A stretch of DNA of 64,000 nt from Hyaloscypha bicolor E (lineage: Eukaryota > Ascomycota > Leotiomycetes > Helotiales > Hyaloscyphaceae), in the NCBI RefSeq assembly GCF_002865645.1, contig NW_020194541.1:165181-229180 (forward strand), given 5' to 3'. Shown here piece after piece: positions 13,511-25,041 of this stretch. A program made the position numbers and the translations under genes. The notes below the pieces were generated by a model. That model was given only the letters and a program-made list of their open reading frames with translations. It had not been told where the DNA came from and searched no databases. Positions within the stretch are counted from its first letter, which is position 1; every line of letters begins with the position of its first letter.

Positions 13511-15358
13511 ATGTCTGGATCTCGAGATGAAGAGAAAAGAAGCCTGCGGCGGGAGTTTTCAGATGGCAGAAGTGGAGCAGACGATGGCTCAATACACTCT
13601 TTTGCCTCCTCGCCCACCCTCACATCCTCACCCTTCTCCCCGGCCCTCGAGGATGACAATGGCTTCCCGTTCCTCTCCCCTTCCTCTCCAGGCTTCGACA
13701 AGAATATCCCACTCTTTGCTGCCAAACAAACCCGCCCACAAACCCGGTCGTGGCTCCAAACCCCCCTCACGCCTAAGGGAATCACGACTCTCATCGTCCG
13801 CATCCTCTACTTCCTTCTCGTCCCCCTCCTCCCCTCGCCCCTCCAAGCCCTACTTCCCGCCGATCCAGCAAAACCGGGAATACCGAGGAAAATCCACGCC
13901 ACTTCTTACCTCGACGGCCTCCGCGGCGTCGCAGCACTGATCGTCTTACATTCCCACTTCCTAACAAACTGGTTCTACCCCCTTCGCTCCGGATACCTAA
14001 ACACCGAATCCGACATAAATCTTCTCCAGCTTCCTATCCTGCGGCTCTTGTACGCTGGCAGGGCAAGCGTTGCCGTGTTTTTCGTCGTCTCCGGCTTCGT
14101 ACTATCGTATAAACCGCTCCTACTCGCGCGGTCCTCGAACCAAGGCGCCGTATTACAAACCCTCTCTTCCTCCGTCTTCCGTCGCGGTTTCCGATTATGG
14201 ATCCCGATCGCGGTTGGAACATTCATCTCAGCGTTATTAGTGTACAATGATTTATATACGCCAGTGCCGAATCGCGGCGAGTTGATACCGCCTGTTTTCC
14301 CGACGCTGAGGGAGCAGCTGTGGCATTGGTGGGGCGATCTCTGCGTTTTCTGGTTTCCGTGGAAGGCGACCGTGGATGGGAATGCCACGGCTGGGTTCGT
14401 GTATAATGGGCACTTGTGGACGATCCCTATCGAGTTCTACGGCTCGATTGTTGTTTTCGTTACTGTGTTAGGTCTATCAGGGGTGAGCAGGGGACATGGG
14501 TGGATGAGGATTGCGATTGGGACCGGACTGGCGGGCTGGAGTTTGAGGGGTGGGCGGTGGGATGCTGCACTGTTTCTTGGGGGCATGGTGTGTGCGGAGT
14601 GGAGCCTGATGGTTGCTGATGGGATGGAGGGGAAGTTGCCCGTTCATGTTCGGCGGGACTTCGACTTCGAGTTCGAGGTGGAGCGTTCTCCCCCCGGGAG
14701 CCAAACCCTCCACGCCCTGCTCCGCATATCGAAAAAAGCTCTCACTGCTCTCCGCCTGCACCTGCACCCCTTCCTCCGGCTGCTCAAAGGCCTCAAAGGC
14801 CCCTCTCTCATCGTGCTCCTCTTCACCTCCCTCTTCCTCCTCTCCTACGCCGGAGAATCCGCTAGCCCAGGACACTATCACAATTTCCTAATCCCGTACA
14901 CACCTTCGATCTGGGAATCCGTCGGTCTTGGGCGCGAACATTTCTGGCTATGCATCGGCGCCCTCCTCTTGCTCTTCACTCTGACCAACTCGCCTACCAT
15001 GCAACAGCCGTTTACCTGGGCGCTCCCTCAGTATTTGGGGGATGTGAGTTATTCATTGTATATCGTGCATGGAATGGTGCTGTTCACGTTGGGCACGAGT
15101 CTGCAGGAGAAGTGGACGGGCGCCGTGGGCAAGATAGAGTGGGTTGATAATGGGGCCGGGGAGTTGGTGGAGGTTGTTGTTTCGCTGGGGGCGGGTGCGA
15201 GGGTTTGGTGGAGGAGTCTTGTGGGGTGTGCGGTGGTTAATTGGGTGGTTATATTTTGGTGTGCAGATTTGTTTTGGAGGGCGGTTGATAGGAGGGTGCC
15301 GGGGTGGGGGAGGTCGATTGAGGGGCTTGTGAGTGGGAGGGGAGGAAGGGGGAGTTAG
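13511..15358 (+). CDS. acyltransferase-3 family membrane protein
   Basis: Single-exon frame of 615 aa from ATG 13511 (MSGSRDEEKRSLRREF). After a Ser/Pro-rich cytosolic N terminus comes the acyltransferase-3 hallmark SYLDGLRGVAALIVLHSH near residue 132, whose histidine belongs to the conserved LRGVAAL...H motif. Several hydrophobic segments follow (ASVAVFFVVSGFVLSYKPLL, IPIAVGTFISALLVY, LIVLLFTSLFLLSY, YLGDVSYSLYIVHGMVLF), and about ten transmembrane helices are expected. Enzymes of this family O-acylate sugars or small molecules at membranes; the substrate cannot be told from sequence. Fungal members are numerous, some housekeeping and some in metabolite clusters. No cluster partner is adjacent, so I leave the substrate open. 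Codon use is GC-rich and ordinary. Confidence 0.88.
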   Translation: MSGSRDEEKRSLRREFSDGRSGADDGSIHSFASSPTLTSSPFSPALEDDNGFPFLSPSSPGFDKNIPLFAAKQTRPQTRSWLQTPLTPKGITTLIVRILYFLLVPLLPSPLQALLPADPAKPGIPRKIHATSYLDGLRGVAALIVLHSHFLTNWFYPLRSGYLNTESDINLLQLPILRLLYAGRASVAVFFVVSGFVLSYKPLLLARSSNQGAVLQTLSSSVFRRGFRLWIPIAVGTFISALLVYNDLYTPVPNRGELIPPVFPTLREQLWHWWGDLCVFWFPWKATVDGNATAGFVYNGHLWTIPIEFYGSIVVFVTVLGLSGVSRGHGWMRIAIGTGLAGWSLRGGRWDAALFLGGMVCAEWSLMVADGMEGKLPVHVRRDFDFEFEVERSPPGSQTLHALLRISKKALTALRLHLHPFLRLLKGLKGPSLIVLLFTSLFLLSYAGESASPGHYHNFLIPYTPSIWESVGLGREHFWLCIGALLLLFTLTNSPTMQQPFTWALPQYLGDVSYSLYIVHGMVLFTLGTSLQEKWTGAVGKIEWVDNGAGELVEVVVSLGAGARVWWRSLVGCAVVNWVVIFWCADLFWRAVDRRVPGWGRSIEGLVSGRGGRGS

Positions 15359-18281
15359 TAAGGGATAAGTTCTTTTGGTATTTGGAGCGAGCGTTTGGGT
15401 TGATGTAGCACCTATAAATTGGACTGCATCACTTGTATACATTAGAAGGCGGAATAAAACAGACTTTCCCCAGATCATGAGTTAAGAAAACATGCGATTG
15501 TTTGCTGGAAAAGAAGGGTGATGATTATTTTCTGTTCTCCTGTAATCCAGGGACGCCTGATCGTCACTCAAAGGAGCGTTTTGCTTTCCACTTCATGCTC
15601 GTTGTAATATAAAACCGGTCTGGGAAATCTCATCCGTGCATCACTGGACATTCTCTCAAAAGAAGATCCATGGCAGGAAAACCGGAAGACAGACAAGAAG
15701 GAAAATCACATTAGCTTTGAGGTCCTCGTGGCGTTCTGTTGATAGAGGACCTCGAGCAACGAAGGGGCTTAGCACAAAAGTCCATTGCTTGAGGAGTGGT
15801 GCAAATATTGGGGAGGAGAATGAGGCGATATAGTTGGTTCTTCCATTGCTCTGAAGTCCGGCATGTCGCTTGGATCCGCAGCTGAGACATGGGATGGGCG
15901 TCATGAGTAGGCGACTTGATGGAGCTACCAGCTTAGAGGAAGGATTGAAGGGCGTTTGGTTTTGTTAATGTCAATCACATCGAACTTTCGATTTAAGGTC
16001 TACTACGACAGTCATCTTAATGAGCGACAGGAGAGAACTTTGAATGTCTCCCGTGGCAGTGATGTTTCAGAATGCCATGAGCGTCTGACGACCTTGACGG
16101 AGGCCGTGGCGTTTACTTTGAATGTAATTTCTTGCTTTTTAAATTTTTGCTTCCGTCCTCCTAGGTCTATGAAGATGTGTTGTGTTCCCTTGGGGTGAAG
16201 TGAAGTAAGTAAGGAAGTGTGGTCGGGTGGGACCTCGCTCGTGTTTCCTTGCGAGGTCGGCCTCTCCGAAAGGGGGACGCGAACCACGACACCACCCTCA
16301 CTCTTTCTTGCTTCTATTACTTCCAGCAAAAGCGGGTTCTCAATTTCCCATCCCTTTCTCCAACAGCACTCTCCCTCCCAACACGATTCCCATCTCGAAG
16401 CTTTCCTGTTCGCCCCTCGCTGGCCCGTCTGCTCTCAAAACGACTGGAACTGTTTAGTTGATACGCTCGCTAGTGCGTCAAACACCACGCAGGAGTGAGT
16501 CAACAGTTCTCCACCTGCTGCAGTCAATCATCCTGATCCTCGTACGTCGTGCAAAGAGAGCTGTAGAGCAACAGAATACGAGGAAGCCCGAGAAGAATAA
16601 TGAGAATGCATGTCAACCTTCTTTGTTGACCTCCGCCAAGGATCTCCAGCCTCTCCAGAGTATCCAGCGTTTCTTGGGGTCCTCTTTGTTGTGCAAGGTG
16701 GCGAAGCATTGAAGAGAAATGAAGCAATAGCGCTTGCTGCTTGCTCACAGCTATTGGTGGCAAAAGTTTCTATTGCCGCATAACTCAGATCTGCTCAGTC
16801 CTGCGTTCCGTTCAGAATCTCACTTGGAACTCTGCAATCAGCATTCCTCTCCAATTGTCCTCTGCTGTCCTATGCCGTTAAATGAGCGATGGCCCCCTAG
16901 ATATTGTTGAGTAGAGCAAAAGAGATAGTGCGAAATGTGGCAAAGCAGGGCCACACTCTGGTGTTCTACTCACTCTGTGAATTTGTGCAGGCCCTGATTT
17001 GCCTGGACTGGGGAGATATGAAGCAAACCCCAGTACTTGACTGACTTATCCTCTTCCAGATGCAATGCCGGTCAAGTCTGGTCATCTCCAGCGTGGTGCC
17101 ATGTTGATGTCGCTGGCAAGAGAGACACGACAGCGAGCATGCGCATCGTGCATTCATGCAATACTTGGCGATATTGCCTCCCAGAGGCGGCAGCCGCAGT
17201 TCAAAATCACATGCATTGACCGAGAAGACATTCTCCAGAGTCAACACCCCATATATCAATCTCACAGTGAAGCCATTCGACCCCTTTTGGACCGTCGAGT
17301 CAATCGAGAGCAGAGACGTTGGCCGCAAGAGAGCCAATCAGACACAGCAGCTCAAAACAGTGGGACTGGCAGGCCAGGGGTCGGGGACTTGTCCGCCACC
17401 CCGAGGTCAGATGCATCTTTCTCCATAGTGGAAGTCGAAAAGCACCAGTTCGACGCCGAAGTCATCGAAGGAGTCCTCCAGAGCAGACTCCATCACGAAA
17501 CCTATCCGAATACCGCGATCCACAAGACCGCAAAGTTGTCCTCTCTGCTCCAGTCTCGAAAATGTCTCGAAGTTCACCCAAAGTCAAGCGAAGGTCTGGG
17601 GCAACATTTCCTTGTGGCGATCGATTGGCAAATATCGTGAAAAAGAAGAGCTAGGCTCATGCCAGCATGTCGAATGCCGAAGCGTGGTTGGCCAATACCG
17701 GGAGGAGCGTCCCCGCATGCTGAGCGGGCAGTAACACCGGAGCTGTCTCCGCCACCTCGAAGCTACAACACTCCAGACACTCTCCACATGCTCTCCATGA
17801 ATCGTTTTCACTCACACTGCATCCAAACATCTATCCGCCAAGGCGCCGCAATGGAACTCGACCTTGGCCTAACAGATCTTCGAGATTCTGGTTGCTGGAC
17901 TCGAAATCGATGTATATGTGATAGCGTCGTGGAGATTATGCGCGACGGCGCATTTGAAAAATCACCCCGCTTGATCGATGGAGGAAGTCTGGCAGAGCTC
18001 TGAGAGTTATGTGGTAGCATTTGCGTCGTGTTGGCGGAAGTTTGATGTCGGCACGATGAGAGGACGGCAAATGGTTCCACGGAATGAGACGGCGTATCCA
18101 TTCCGCCAGTTTTTCCCTTTAAGTATATTGCAAGTGCTAACTCCATAATGGAGTTCGGCACAAGCTCTCCACCGCCAGAAGGACATTCTCCCAGCCTCAC
18201 TGCCTCCACTGCCTCCGAATGAAACTCGATGGAAAGAGCACAGACGAACCGGGATCCAAAAAAAGATCCCCCAAAAATACC
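15359..18281. other. long region without a recognised gene
   Basis: A 2.9-kb region. The most gene-like stretch is a plus-strand open frame from ATG 17065 to 17640 (191 codons), followed by another at 17659-18003. Neither shows a domain, a signal peptide or a convincing joining intron, and composition is even. Near 18282 lies the 3' end of the Zn2Cys6 gene. I annotate no gene here. Confidence 0.4.
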
Positions 18282-20508
18282 TCAGTTTGTGTTGAGCAGG
18301 TTGCGGATCTGCATAAGACTCTGAGCACCTCTCTCCTCGGCCGATGGGATTCTCAACCTGCTAACCCCAGAAGCAGGCACAAGGAACCCAAGTGCAGCCC
18401 CTTCAGAAATCCAGTCAGCAGGTATGGACGGGAGATACCTCAAGTGGATCTCATTGATCGGTTGGATATACGAGGTTCTGGTGCAGGCGTCGATCAAATC
18501 GTCAATCCGATAGACTCCCTTTGGCGGTATCGGGATGGCCATAAATTCATTCAAGGGAAAACGAATGGAACATTCTTGTGCGGTTCTGCGGAGCATCTCT
18601 TGAAGAGGTCCGGCCACTGGAAACCCGGCCCGAGACTGAATCAGAGCTTCGATCCCAAATTGTATAGCATCCGGGCCATCTTTACTACCCCCTTCAACGC
18701 CTCCAGGGAAGAATCTGGCCACGAGATCGGAGAGGTGCAGAAGAGAAAACATCTGCAGGACGGGTTGGTACCGACAAGTGTACTGAGTTCGATAGTGTTC
18801 GTCTAGCAGGAACAGGCCCTGTTGCGCATGGTTCCAGATTATTTCCTCAACCAGTGGAGACGGGAAACCTTCGAGGTCGAGCAGAGGGCGGAGTAGGTGT
18901 ACTACTGTGTTTGAATATAGGATTCTGGACGGTCAGCACATTCTCTGCCTGGATGGAGCGGACTTACAGCAAAGAGAGAACATGAGGGAGTGCCTGGCTA
19001 TTGTTGTTCTCAATATTACCAATGGCGCTCGGAAGTTCCTCGCGCCAAGCTACCAACCTGCCATATTGCTGCAGAAGACGATGGGCAGAGACTTGGGGAC
19101 CGCAATGAGCATACATCAACGTCACCACGTCTTGGATGATGGCGGTCAATTTCGACTTCTCTCGATTTGTAGTGGCCAGCAAACCCGGCCAAGCAGGGCA
19201 TTGATCATTGACATAACGATAGAAGTACCATTTGGCGGCATCGATCTCTTCGTCGTTCTCTTCGACATCATAATAAACGGCCGCGCTGATCGTAGGAGGT
19301 ACTTGGAAGGTCATCTGTGCCCATTCCCTGGATTCATTAGTGGGGTGGGGGGGAAAGCCCTCCTTGTACTAACACGTTCAAATTTCGCACTCCGCGAACC
19401 GTATTCTTCCAGACTTCCGCAAACCATTCATTCTGGTGGTAATCGACTGTTGACAAGCTGCTGGTGGCCACTCGCAGGTAAGACGAAGCACGCAATCCGT
19501 TACCACGCGCACAGTCGACGAGAAACATGACGGCAAACGCTTGTATCGTTGTGATGCTCTTGTCATCCGCGTCGATGTCTGAGCGAACAGCATCGCTAAA
19601 CTCGGTGCCGAACTGGTCAAAATCAAAGTCGTCTCCCTCTGCCGTGGAGTGTAGATAGCAAGCCATAGCACAAATCGCGTTAACGAGGTTGGACGAGCAA
19701 TACTCCTCCGACTGCCGTTTATAACTGTCCACGAAATGGCCCTCGCTGAATAAGGTATGCACTGGGTGGATCCATGCGAAATAGAGCTGGAATAGGTGAT
19801 CTAAAACTGCGGTATTGGACGTCACAGCCGTCCACTTGAGGTTCGTGGCGGAGACGCCCGCCATTTCGTGATCCGATGGTTCAAATGTAGAATGTTGAGA
19901 TAGCCTGGGCGAAAGCGTCTCGAAGTCGTCCATTGGAGCTCGACCCAGCCATTCGACAATGCTCTCGTAGGTCTCGCCATTCTTGAGGCGCTCGAGAATT
20001 TCGGGAACTTGCTCATCGGTGGAGAGTGCATGTAGGATCTGTTCGGTCATATGGTCCTTGGCCCTGAGGTCCTTGATCTGCTTAACCAGCTCCTCCTTCG
20101 CATGCTTGATATGGATCTCGTAGATGCATTCCGATGTTTCTACTCGGGTCGCACATCTCTTGCATGGCTTCTTCCCATCACACTGCAGATAGTCAGTTTG
20201 AAGCCATCACCTGGCGTTGTGACTGCGCAGCGGTGTAAAGCCAGAGCGCTCCGTTAGCACCAGGCGATGCGAGGACGAGTACCAACCTTTGCTCGAGCCT
20301 TCTTGCAATTAAGACACGCATTGCGTGTTACGGATTCGGGGACTCTTCGACGTTTGGATGATAGAGAGGAATTACTGCTCTCGACAGGTTCTATCTCTCC
20401 GCGGACCCGGCGTGGATCAGATCCCGTACTCTCGGATGTGGACTGACTCGGATTGCTCGTGGACACGCTGCTGTCTCCAAACGAGGGACGTATCTTGCGA
20501 AATGACAT
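18282..20508 (-). CDS. Zn2Cys6 transcription factor with fungal_trans domain
   Basis: Sequence-specific regulator, expected in the nucleus. Four exons (20508-20287, 20182-19374, 19327-18968, 18924-18282) give 677 aa, all introns GT...AG. The first join, KARAK-CDGKKPCKRC, completes a Zn2Cys6 cluster: C65, C68, C75, C81, C84, C93 (spacing 2-6-5-2-8). A linker (EIHIKHAKEELVKQIKDLRA) resembles a short dimerising coil. The middle-homology region runs over about residues 190-600, with LYFAWIHPVHTLFSEGHF, NAICAMACYLHSTAEG and ARGNGLRASSYLRVA typical of the fungal_trans superfamily. The overall layout resembles regulators annotated as nitrate-assimilation (NirA/Nit-4-like), but no target gene lies nearby and I do not claim that role. 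Ends in NLLNTN. Confidence 0.93.
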
Positions 20509-23500
20509 TGTCCCAATAATGATGGATTATGCCATCTAGGAATGCTTGGTGTTAAAGCCAAGCACTTCACAGTTCGTGGGTTATTTGTTGCTGTTCTTAA
20601 GTGGGCGGTTGGATTTGGAGAAAGTAGGGATTGTGGGATGGTGGAATTGTTGGCAGATGGGCAGAGGAACCCCATGAGATCCTATCTCAGCGTGATCCGG
20701 TTTGGAGCAGATGCCAGGTGGAGTGGGCTACAGCGACAGCCAAAATGCGGTGGTTAGCGCTGTCGGAGGGATCTCCTACAGTTCTTACTCCACAAGAAGC
20801 CCCTTGGCGAGGTGTATTGAAGAGCGAAGTCCTGGGCAGAGAAGTGCTCACAGCTCGAGGTTGAGGACGCTTTGATGGGGGCTGAAGGCCGGCCAGCATC
20901 ATCTTTACTAGGATCGGAGGCAAGGCTGCAAGACCGACACGGTGGTGGACATCGAGCGGAGCATCGAGGCATCTATGTGATATGCTGGACCAAGGCAGAT
21001 CCAGCATCGTGGATAAAGATTCACAACCCGAAAGGCTCGGAGCACTCCAGGTCGTCTGGCGGGTGCCCTCACATGGTTGGCCACCACCATCGAGAACTTG
21101 CTGCACATCGCCACCGTTCCCCTGCTCGAAGCAGCCCGAGAGCATCGTCAATGTGACAGCGAGCCACGAGTTATGAGCTTGATCATGTGCCAGGCTAGCT
21201 GCTCGATGTCCTGCGGTCTGGACTCGAACGGTGCGCGAGAACCTTCAAGGCGCATGGCATGGGTTGCCGGTGACCAAACCTCTCCCAGCATGGCATCTCA
21301 GCTTGCAAACCACGAGAACAGACAGCTCGAACCCCCAGGAACTCTAGCTTGCAGAAATCCCTGTCCGGCTGGCGCTACTCCAATGTCTATCAACTGAGGA
21401 CAGCCGCGCGGCTGAAGCCTTACTTCCATCAGTTCGCTGCTGACCGGTCTTGCAACACCAGGAAGGGCTTCACGGCGCTGCTACGAGCTATCAAGTTTTC
21501 TTGCTAGCATGAACCGCCTAGGGCATTAGGTGCCGAATTCGCAGCGTCCGTTGTGTCGGCGAGCGACCACACAACAAACATCTCAGGCTGCAAAAGCCTT
21601 ACGAGCCGTACAGTAAAGTGCAGCACTTCTTCCCAGGTTCACGCAACCTCAAAACCCTGCCTGAGGGGGGCATGGACTGGTCCCTTCCTCCACGCAGAGG
21701 AATTGGTTGCAGTATCGTCCTAGCAAAGGTGGGCTCGTCGCTCGAGGCCGCCAAACCTTATGCTTGTCGAACTATTTTCTTTTCACATCCGTTCAATATT
21801 GCAGGGTTCTTGGTCTGTGACGCATCCCTTTATCTGAGATCCACCCTCTGCGGAAGAATCTCCGATATGTGCTATGAATGGTGCGTAGGATTTTTCTTCC
21901 CATCGAGATGCGGAGCGGTGCCCGTCTCCGGCGATGAAGCGCATACTTTGTGGTATCTCCCGCAACCCTCAGCCAAGTTGGCAGCTTAGTGTCGAGCGTT
22001 TCCCATGGGCTGATGTCGCGAATTGCCCCTGTTCTTCCAAATTATTTGGGCTTTTACATCTATACTTTTGTAATCACAAACCCCTCTTTTGCGAGCATCC
22101 TGTTCTGCCACCTCGTTCATTCAACGTCACGTGCGTACTCTCCGAAACCAGAATCATTCCTAAAGAATGTCGGTGCATGTTCCTGACAGGTCAGATTCCC
22201 TTGCCTGTTGCGCGGGGTCGTTCTTTCGTGTAACCAAGCAACAGCGCGGTGCCCGTTGAAGGGGAGATATCACGGCCCTTGAAAAGGTTGCTCGGTTTCC
22301 GGTCTGTCAAGCAAATGGCGAAACCCCGCCTCTATCCGGTTGATCCTTCCAGCGGCTCCAAGTTGGATTGACGTTGGAGCCGACCAATCATAAACCATGA
22401 CCGTTGTCAGAGCGGAAGCAAAATCCGGACCACTCACGCACGTGGGCTGTTGTTAAGGTCACCTCGCCCTTGTCTATTTCGCATTGCACCATATATGCGT
22501 GTACATCATGATATTACTGCTTTCGGTAAGTTGCCAAAAGGAAGTTGGAGAATTGGATCAGGAGACGGTTATATCCTGCTATAAAACCGATCGACGATGC
22601 TGGAAAGTGAGCGATGGAGAAGTGGTGTGATAACCTCCGAATCCCCGGTCCCTGTCTTTTGACGAGCTGTGCACTGCAAGTTGGGGCGAATATTGCTTAC
22701 CAGAGTCCTCTCCAGTATCGGATTGCCGATTTTCCCGCAGGCGACGTCCACTGCCTATTTGGGACCATCGCTCGAACGTAGCTATATGAAGCGCAAATGC
22801 TCCCCCCTTTCACGTCTTAAGCGAAGTTTGCGCACGGCTATTTATGACTTAATCGCTTCTTACATTCCAAGGCTTTGACACGGTATCATTCGTTTTCTTT
22901 TTGCGACACTGTTACGCCTTTCTGCGCGAGTGATCGACATGCGTGGCTGTCGTTTTTGACGTCAAGGCCAAGGACAAGGACGTTGCCGCTACCTGTCACG
23001 ACTCACCAGAATCCTGACCTCACACCGACGGCATGCAGTGCAGTGCATGGCCTGGGCTTGATCAGCGGCGTGCAGGCTGTTGGTGCGATGGGATGGGATG
23101 GCATTTTGCGCGAGGGGAAGCGGAAGCATCTCCTGTCTGGCGGGGACGGCGAACCCGCGGAACAGTAAGTGGGGAAGGGCTCGAGGCGCGCGGTCAGGGT
23201 TGTGCATCGAGAGGGGAAGGGCGACATTTTGGGGGGGGGAGTCGGAGGTTTCTCCGTTGGTGCGGGTGCTGGTGGGTGGTAATTGGGGCGGATTAAAGAG
23301 CCGTGCCAATTATCGGGTAGCGGGCTTAGAGAGGATTGTGGAACGAGAGGTAAGGGTTTGAGATGAGTAAGGTAGAGAGTGGAGGTGGGAGTAAGGGTCT
23401 GCATCGAGGTTGAGAAGTTTATGAAAGAGGTGAGACTTGAGGGAAGGAGTTTTGTGGGGAGCTATGAGGTTCAAGATAGGCTTGCACGCTGCAGGACTAC

Positions 23501-23793
23501 TCGGCCTTGATTCTGTGACCGCGTTATAGGCAAGAGCCGAAAAATAGATATCGTAGATTGTAGCGAGATTTATTAAACGATAAGAAAGCTATAAGATCGA
23601 CTGTAGTTAAGTTAAAGACAACTACGAGGTTTGCTAATAGCGGCTGGAAGAAAGGGGGGCTGATTCAACAAAGCAAAACCTCAAGCAGAGTTGCAATTCT
23701 AAATCTCATGTATTCACACATCTCTTTTTGTTTCTACCATATTATACAAGCAGAGTCTACCCTTCCCATCCTCAACACCCAACGTCCATCTAT
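20509..23793. other. long region without a recognised gene
   Basis: A 3.3-kb region between the starts of the regulator gene and the 3' end of the mrp21 gene. Many short open stretches overlap on both strands with no shared motif. 23.52-23.66 kb is locally AT-rich. The GC-rich stretch 23.03-23.37 kb is open in several frames simply because of base composition. No gene supported. Confidence 0.45.
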
Positions 23794-24726
23794 CTACCAC
23801 CCCTGATTCTTCAACTGCTTGACCCTCCCAACCGTCGCTTTGAAGCCCTCCAAAAACTTCCGCCGCCACCTCTCCCTTCTCAAGCGCTTCCTCTTCAGAC
23901 CAGGCCTCTCATGAAAGCGCTGTATATTCGCATCCCTCTTCACCTTATTCCGTGCACAGCTCTGCTCCAGCAACCGAAACCCACGTCCAATATCAATGCC
24001 TGCTCCAATTTGCACGCTCCTCCCTGTACTCGGCCCAAGATTGATCGGCACGCGAATCGGTTTTAGAATCCTCATCTCTCTTACCACGTCTTGCGACATT
24101 GACAGGTCTGAGGAGGGGAACGGCGACAGCATTCTTGAGACATCTAACACGGAATTCGAACCCGGGCGTGAGAGTGAATCCGACGCCGTCCCAAACGCGG
24201 AGGAAGAAGGAAAGGAGCCACGAGCAGAGCGCTTCCCTTCTTGTGTTGCGTTCAGGGCCTCGATGATATCGGACGCGGAGGAGCCGCCGTTGAAACGCTG
24301 CTCTCGAGGTGAGGAGAGCGAGCTGGACGCCCAGGCCGGCGGTTGGAAGGAGGGTCTGGGGCGGGGTGGGGCGCTGGTGCGCGAAGGGTCAGCCCAACCT
24401 AGGGAGGCGGCTAGGGAGGTGAGGTCGTCGGCTGATTTTTGTGGAGGCGGAGAGGATTCGAAGGGTTTGGGCTTGTATGGTGCGGCTTTTGAGGAGGTTG
24501 ATTCTGCGTCTTGAGAAGGCGGAGGGGCGTAGGTTGTTGGTTGGGGCTTTATTGCGGTTCTTGGGGGGCTGGTAGATAGAGACCGTGTTGACTGACGGGG
24601 AGCAGAGCTTTTACAGCTCAATTGTCCGCTTGTTGTCCATCGTACAGTCGTTGATGGGTTGAGCAGGGAGGCCAAAGGGGAGCCTTGCGACCGCACCAGT
24701 GCATCGGCCGCCCTTCGGAGCTCCAT
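23794..24726 (-). CDS. mrp21: mitochondrial small-subunit ribosomal protein bS21m
   Basis: Intron-less frame of 310 aa from ATG 24726. The N terminus (MELRRAADALVRSQG, then many Ser/Arg/Thr and few acidic residues) fits a mitochondrial presequence. A long low-complexity Ser/Pro linker follows, as fungal Mrp21 proteins often have. The C-terminal 75 residues are the bS21 domain: LLEQSCARNKVKRDANIQRF, HERPGLKRKRLRRERWRR, then KFLEGFKATVGRVKQL. The domain binds the mitochondrial small rRNA and supports translation initiation (family knowledge). The gene is unaffected by RIP, and its start faces that of the RBM25-like gene across a 315-bp divergent promoter. Confidence 0.9.
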   Translation of the reverse strand: MELRRAADALVRSQGSPLASLLNPSTTVRWTTSGQLSCKSSAPRQSTRSLSTSPPRTAIKPQPTTYAPPPSQDAESTSSKAAPYKPKPFESSPPPQKSADDLTSLAASLGWADPSRTSAPPRPRPSFQPPAWASSSLSSPREQRFNGGSSASDIIEALNATQEGKRSARGSFPSSSAFGTASDSLSRPGSNSVLDVSRMLSPFPSSDLSMSQDVVREMRILKPIRVPINLGPSTGRSVQIGAGIDIGRGFRLLEQSCARNKVKRDANIQRFHERPGLKRKRLRRERWRRKFLEGFKATVGRVKQLKNQGW

Positions 24727-25041
24727 TGGCCTTTTTTATAGTCAGAAGATGAAGTTTGGAGTCTGCGAGGATGAGGAGACTTGCATTGAGTGATGTCTGA
24801 ATGCTAGGATGGAGGTGTCGTTGAAGCTCTGAATTTCTCGGATGCAGGCCTGGATGCTTCGACGCTAGTGGACTAGCCTTGCGCTAACGAATTTTGGTTG
24901 TGAGAGCTGCACATCATCAAGATCAACATCTCGATGCGCCGACGACATCACCGCTTGGACGACTGATTGCTTGCCTTTGAAGCTGTCTGTAAGAAAAAAT
25001 TCATCTCTTGGTACCGTCTTCGAAGGCATCGAGCTGCCAGG
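24727..25041. other. divergent promoter, mrp21 / RBM25-like gene
   Basis: A 315-bp upstream region shared by two oppositely transcribed housekeeping genes. No distinct motif named. Confidence 0.5.

Noticed and set aside
17065..18003. Two open plus-strand stretches with ATG starts (191 and 114 codons) between the acyltransferase and Zn2Cys6 genes
   Set aside because: No domain, no signal peptide, no usable intron of normal size joining them, and no compositional signal of coding.
23033..23370. Several overlapping open frames in a GC-rich stretch
   Set aside because: Open in many frames at once because stop codons are rare at this composition; no conserved motif.
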